This document shows positions 12,601 to 14,505 of a DNA stretch of 14,505 nucleotides, in pieces (the first letter of the stretch is position 1; each line of letters starts with the position of its first letter). Source of the DNA: Cephalothrix spiralis (Eukaryota > Nemertea > Palaeonemertea > Archinemertea > Cephalotrichidae). Under the pieces are notes generated by a model. That model searched no databases. It was given only the letters and a program-made list of their open reading frames with translations, and was not told where the DNA came from. The DNA lies in NCBI GenBank assembly GCA_032353305.1, contig JAUCNG010244411.1:4924-19428 (forward strand), in the 5' to 3' direction. The position numbers were made by a program, and so were the translations under genes.

Positions 12601-14505
12601 ACCACAAGTAACAGAGGTAATAGAAGAAAAGAGTGTCGTACTAAAATCCATGCATGGGGACATTTCCATTAATCTGAGTGAAGGTAAAAGTGCTGAAGAG
12701 GTTATAACTGATTTGAAAAATACTAACAAAGTTGACATGAAAGAAATTAGCAATATCGAGGTGGTTACCGCGATTTCTGAAGAGGTTATCACTCATAAGC
12801 CAGAGCAAGTTGTTACTTGTAAAACTGCTCAAGGAAACGTTAGTGTTTCAACAACAAATGATCAAGATTTAGGATCTGTGGTTGAGTACCTTCAACAATC
12901 TGGATTCTGTGAACCTCATGAAATTCATGAGATTGATGTTAAGCAGTACGATGAATACATTGGACATCCATTAATTGAAGAGACATATGAAGAAAAGATT
13001 GAAGAATCTGGAACAACATCAGAGACGACAGTTGTTATCAAAACCGTTCAGGGTGAAAGACGCATTTCTGTTGATGCTCACACTAAGCCAGAGCAAGTTG
13101 TAGCGGAAATGGAACAACGCAAAGAAATCAAAGCCTCTGATGTAAAATGTTTGCTTGTCATCACTGAGGACATGCCAGCAGATGCAACACAATCAGACCA
13201 GAATAGAACAATGATGATAACAACAGATAAAAGAAGGATATCTGTTTCTATTGCTGCTGGAAGCAATTCCGAGGCCGTTATCGCAAATATGGCAAGCCAA
13301 GGTCAAATTAATGAATCGGATATAAAATCAATACACATTATGCCATCAGTGAAGCAGCAGGTATCTGGAATAATTGATGTATTACCGGAGCTATCTGAAA
13401 CCAATTTGGAGAAGAAAATGATCATAAAGCAAAGATCGAGTACAATTAGCCAACCAATTGGACCAAATGAATCACCTGAACAAATTTTCTCTAAACTTCT
13501 TGATAGCGGAGAAGTTAATCCATCAGATTTTGTCTCAATGGAAGTAGTTACGAAGGCAAAGCTTGAACCACATTATGCAGAGGTGGATATGGCAACCCCA
13601 GGTTTTGCTTCTGTTACAGAAGATGAAGAATCCACATCTGCTGCTGTTGCTTACGCTAAGAAACCTGACGATAAAAAGAAAATTGTTAACGATGATACTA
13701 TTTCAATCATTGAAGAAGTAATGAATAAAGAAGAAGTTCGTCGACCGGAAATCATCCTCAGGGATCTGTCTGAATTAACACCTGCAGAAATTGTTGATTT
13801 ACCAGCCTCAATTGTTTCAAAATTAGAGACTAAACACGATTCTGCCACTTCTATAGTTCCAGAGAAAGAGGTTACTTTAACTGTAAAGACAACAACCGAA
13901 GAGGTTCCTGTTGAAGTGGGAAAAACCCCAGAACTAACTATTGAGAAATTAGAAAATACTGGTCAAATCAGACCAACGGAAATCAAAGCAGTTGAAGTTA
14001 CTACTCTTTCAAAAACAAAGGAAGAGTTACCTGTTACTTCAATTATTGCAACTCCAGAAAAAGAAGTCACATTAACTGTTAAGACTACAACTGGAGAGGT
14101 TAAGGTTCAAGTTGAAGAGGGCAAAACTCCAGAACAAACAATTGAAAAATTACAGAAAACAGGTCAATTTAAACCTTCAGAAATTGAAGAAGTTGAGATC
14201 ACTACGCTTTCGAAACCGAAGGAAGAAGGTCCCGCTGCTTCAATTGTTGCTACCCCTGAAAAAGAGGTTATTTTGACTGTTACGACTACAACTGGAGAGG
14301 TTAAGGTTCCAGTTGAGGAAGGCAAAACTCCAGAACAAACAATTGAGAAATTACAGAAAACTGGTCAAATCAAACCTACGGAAATAAAAGCAGTGGAAAT
14401 CACTACACTTTCAAAGCCGAAGAAAGATTTACCTGTTACAATTATTGAAGAAGTAATGAATGAAGAAGTAATTTCTCGACCTCAAATTATTCTCAAGGAC
14501 CTGTC
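642..14505 (+). CDS. Giant exon coding about 70 tandem repeat units (partial at 3' end)
   Basis: The exon is open in frame 2 from the acceptor to the last base, with 4,621 complete codons and no stop; the gene continues beyond the window. The spliced product is a chain of diverged units of about 55-70 residues. Each has two short hydrophobic/polar alternating stretches ending in VPV or VPL, a PGK[TS]PE[DE]-type helix start, a helix ending xKxGKI, then [PS]SDIKxVEVVT and a linker commonly containing KP. The capping box S/T-P-E-[EDQ] is the best conserved feature. Indels between units keep the frame, which argues for selection on protein. There is one Trp (1361-1363), about 30 Cys and no evident catalytic domain. 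Likely role: elastic spacer or scaffold in a very large cytoplasmic, possibly sarcomeric, protein. This is inference. Alternatives are another giant cytoskeletal linker or an uncharacterised lineage-specific filament protein. If the first acceptor is used the exon starts at 636. Confidence 0.88.
857..1408 (+). repeat. Degenerate repeat units at the start of the old array
   Basis: A recognisable unit starts near 857 (VSVLSVRTENDHVTLPLEG, then DVKDVEIIST ending 1003). A second starts near 1037 (TLIVALGSGERRIQI, helix VENAILLLEQRKVL, then VNVELKIYS). From about 1196 to 1408 a third is so diverged that only alternating strand-like sequence (VTCLISRENNQYFANISY) and a weak GKS start can be seen. 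The only Trp of the window is here. These are the least regular units of the array. Confidence 0.6.
1409..3606 (+). repeat. Diverged tandem units, block A (about 12 units)
   Basis: Approximate unit starts are 1409, 1571, 1742, 1919, 2084, 2261, 2429, 2636, 2834, 3041, 3245 and 3440. Typical landmarks are GKSPKEVISFLIESGKV (1622-1672), TVEQTLTDLVKRGSV, DVRDVHISTV and DIKSVNIVSEIKP. The spacing of 160-205 bases shows that most length variation lies in the linkers. The unit at 2429-2635 is atypical: its strand region is longer (VIVCGEKGAYVKNVSKG) and the third strand is poorly matched. Confidence 0.8.
3607..4800 (+). repeat. Higher-order block, copy 1
   Basis: Units start near 3611, 3779, 4001, 4205, 4394 and 4577, with a truncated unit from 4775. 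In the same order they match units near 8225, 8411, 9749, 9956, 10145 and 10328, and the start of the one at 10529. Diagnostic pairs (copy 1/copy 2) are SLVVKTKKEEVIVP/TLVVKTKKDDVIVP, SDIKYYEVISE in both, KPLVMDK in both, VIADLAL in both, and IKERKLSITT/IKERKLSVTT. The offset is 4,632 bases for the first part and about 5,742-5,751 for the rest, because copy 2 contains about 1,110 extra bases. One duplication of a multi-unit segment followed by gain or loss of about six units explains this. Confidence 0.85.
4775..4875 (+). repeat. Truncated unit at the end of higher-order copy 1
   Basis: EEANTLLVT matches EESNSLLIT of the corresponding unit at 10529. The rest of the unit (second strand VPVPSG, helix, third strand) is missing here and replaced by VGTMVEADVARTELFPQIE before the next unit starts near 4901. 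The frame is kept. This looks like an in-frame internal deletion of most of one unit. Confidence 0.6.
4901..8224 (+). repeat. Diverged tandem units, block B (about 17 units)
   Basis: Approximate unit starts are 4901, 5063, 5303, 5507, 5702, 5882, 6062, 6263, 6458, 6644, 6833, 7052, 7256, 7448, 7649, 7832 and 8027. Clear helix starts include LTPEDCVEKLQSSGLV, KPEQVIEVLKSTGQL, SAEDAIKEITEKRNI and TPDAVAEVLKAKKI. The unit at 5063-5257 has an insertion between its strands (VLNIKTCDETIIAPLDKG). An acidic stretch ESEEEEISE lies in the linker near 5683-5709. The unit at 6458 is short in its helix-to-third-strand part (DLEKVEPNIKKVQL). Confidence 0.8.
8225..10545 (+). repeat. Higher-order block, copy 2 (with about six extra units)
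   Basis: Units start near 8225 and 8411 (matching 3611 and 3779), then 9749, 9956, 10145 and 10328 (matching 4001, 4205, 4394 and 4577), with 10529 matching the truncated 4775 unit. Between them lie units at 8606, 8804, 8996, 9185, 9380 and 9569, with no counterpart in copy 1, where only a linker of about 60 bases is found. The unit at 9569 has a shortened helix (DEVLSENKIKAKDI). Whether the extra six were inserted in copy 2 or deleted from copy 1 cannot be told from this window. Confidence 0.85.
10529..13570 (+). repeat. Diverged tandem units, block C (about 16 units)
   Basis: Approximate unit starts are 10529, 10733, 10916, 11117, 11288, 11474, 11666, 11843, 12014, 12218, 12419, 12626, 12806, 13019, 13202 and 13412. 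Many keep the full motif set, for example KTPEVVLDELDKSGKIKIS, TPEDVLELLQKTGKVDP and SPEQIFSKLLDSGEVNPSD. Linkers vary from almost none to about 20 residues. Several unit starts read [ED]EK[ST]VxxxT, echoing the EKEVTLTVKT start of the homogeneous edge subfamily. Confidence 0.82.
13571..13861 (+). other. Spacer module between repeat blocks, copy 1
   Basis: About 97 codons lack the strand/TPE/strand pattern. The first half is acidic and Ser/Ala-rich, then KKPDDKKK (basic). The second half has IIEEVMNKEEVRRPEIIL (13706-13759) followed by RDLSELTPAEIVDLPASIVS, which looks helical. The segment starting near 13706 recurs at 14441-14505. Function unknown; it may be a short binding motif punctuating the array. 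Confidence 0.65.
13709..14443 (+). repeat. 735-base super-repeat (spacer + 3 units)
   Basis: One full period consists of about 47 spacer residues plus three homogeneous units of 65-67 residues, 245 codons in all. It is followed by the beginning of a second period at 14444. At least one more such block probably lies just downstream of the window. Confidence 0.7.
13862..14428 (+). repeat. Homogeneous repeat subfamily, 3' edge (3 units)
   Basis: The units begin with EKEV at 13862, 14057 and 14258, giving periods of 195 and 201 bases. They share LTV[KT]TTT, EGKTPEQTIEKLQKTGQ, KP[ST]EI and VE[IV]TTLSK almost verbatim. The first unit lacks two residues before GKTPE, which explains its 195-base period. 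Their closest relatives in the window are the two units at 1-327, not the adjacent central units. The high similarity indicates recent duplication or homogenisation. Confidence 0.9.
14429..14505 (+). other. Spacer module, copy 2 (cut by window end)
   Basis: After the third homogeneous unit the sequence reads TIIEEVMNEEVISRPQIILK, then DLS, matching the spacer at 13706 (IIEEVMNKEEVRRPEIILRD). The shared IEEVM codons start at 13709 and 14444, exactly 735 bases apart. The copy is truncated by the window edge. Confidence 0.8.

Noticed and set aside
112-13848. Many minus-strand ORFs of 60-163 codons, including 3112-3579, 7594-8067, 8584-9027 and 11326-11817
   Set aside because: They lie antisense to the continuous repeat-coding frame, have no recognisable domains, and echo each other only because the sense repeats do. 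K/E-rich sense codons naturally give F/S/L-rich antisense frames.
1-14505. A bacterial repeat adhesin or other prokaryotic giant gene
   Set aside because: The spliceosomal intron and the absence of any operon neighbours or ribosome-binding sites argue against it.
642-14505. Ig, fibronectin type III, kinase or classic PEVK segments of titin
   Set aside because: There are no Trp/Cys pairs, no kinase motifs and no short PEVK-type repeat. The units have a defined strand-helix-strand pattern instead.
1-14505. tRNA, rRNA, CRISPR, transposon or terminal inverted repeats
   Set aside because: The whole window is accounted for by one exon end, one intron and one exon. I saw no element-like structure beyond the coding tandem repeats.

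Overview
The window lies inside one giant eukaryotic protein-coding gene on the + strand. It begins and ends in coding sequence, so neither the start codon, stop codon, promoter nor 3' end is present. The layout is a 469-base exon end (frame 1), one intron (470 to 635 or 641; GTAAGT donor, pyrimidine-rich tract, TTTTAG/TTTCAG acceptors), then one exon open in frame 2 without a stop to the window end (about 13.86 kb, about 4,620 codons). I translated the whole exon by hand and met no stop codon. A eukaryote is certain from the intron. An invertebrate is likely, and the T-rich intron ending in TTTCAG fits a nematode best, but this is a weak inference.

The protein is almost entirely a tandem array of about 70 diverged units, mean pitch about 190 bases (63 residues). 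Each unit reads as strand, turn, strand (xLVVKTxxGExxVPV), an S/T-P-E-capped helix (GKTPEDVIExLxKSGKI), a third strand (KPSDIKxVEVVT) and a short linker often containing KP. It is rich in K, E, V, I, T, S and P, with one Trp and about 30 Cys in about 4,780 codons. No signal peptide, membrane segment, kinase, Ig or fibronectin domain is evident in the spliced product. The best guess is an elastic or scaffold part of a titin-like giant muscle protein. From memory, the nematode titin TTN-1 has non-Ig repeat regions called PEVT and BLUE; I could not compare sequences.

Region by region: 1-327 holds two units of a homogeneous subfamily (201-base period). 328-856 is a non-repeat linker split by the intron. 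857-1408 holds degenerate units. 1409-13570 is a long array of old, diverged units, with an internal higher-order duplication (about 3611-4800 and 8225-10545; the second copy carries about six extra units). 13571-13861 is a spacer. 13862-14428 holds three units of the same homogeneous subfamily as the 5' edge. 14429-14505 starts a second copy of the spacer, giving a 735-base super-repeat. The array appears to have grown by unit duplication, multi-unit block duplication and recent amplification at its edges. A recurring R-[RK]-x-S motif, often where a new unit begins, suggests repeated basophilic-kinase sites along the filament.
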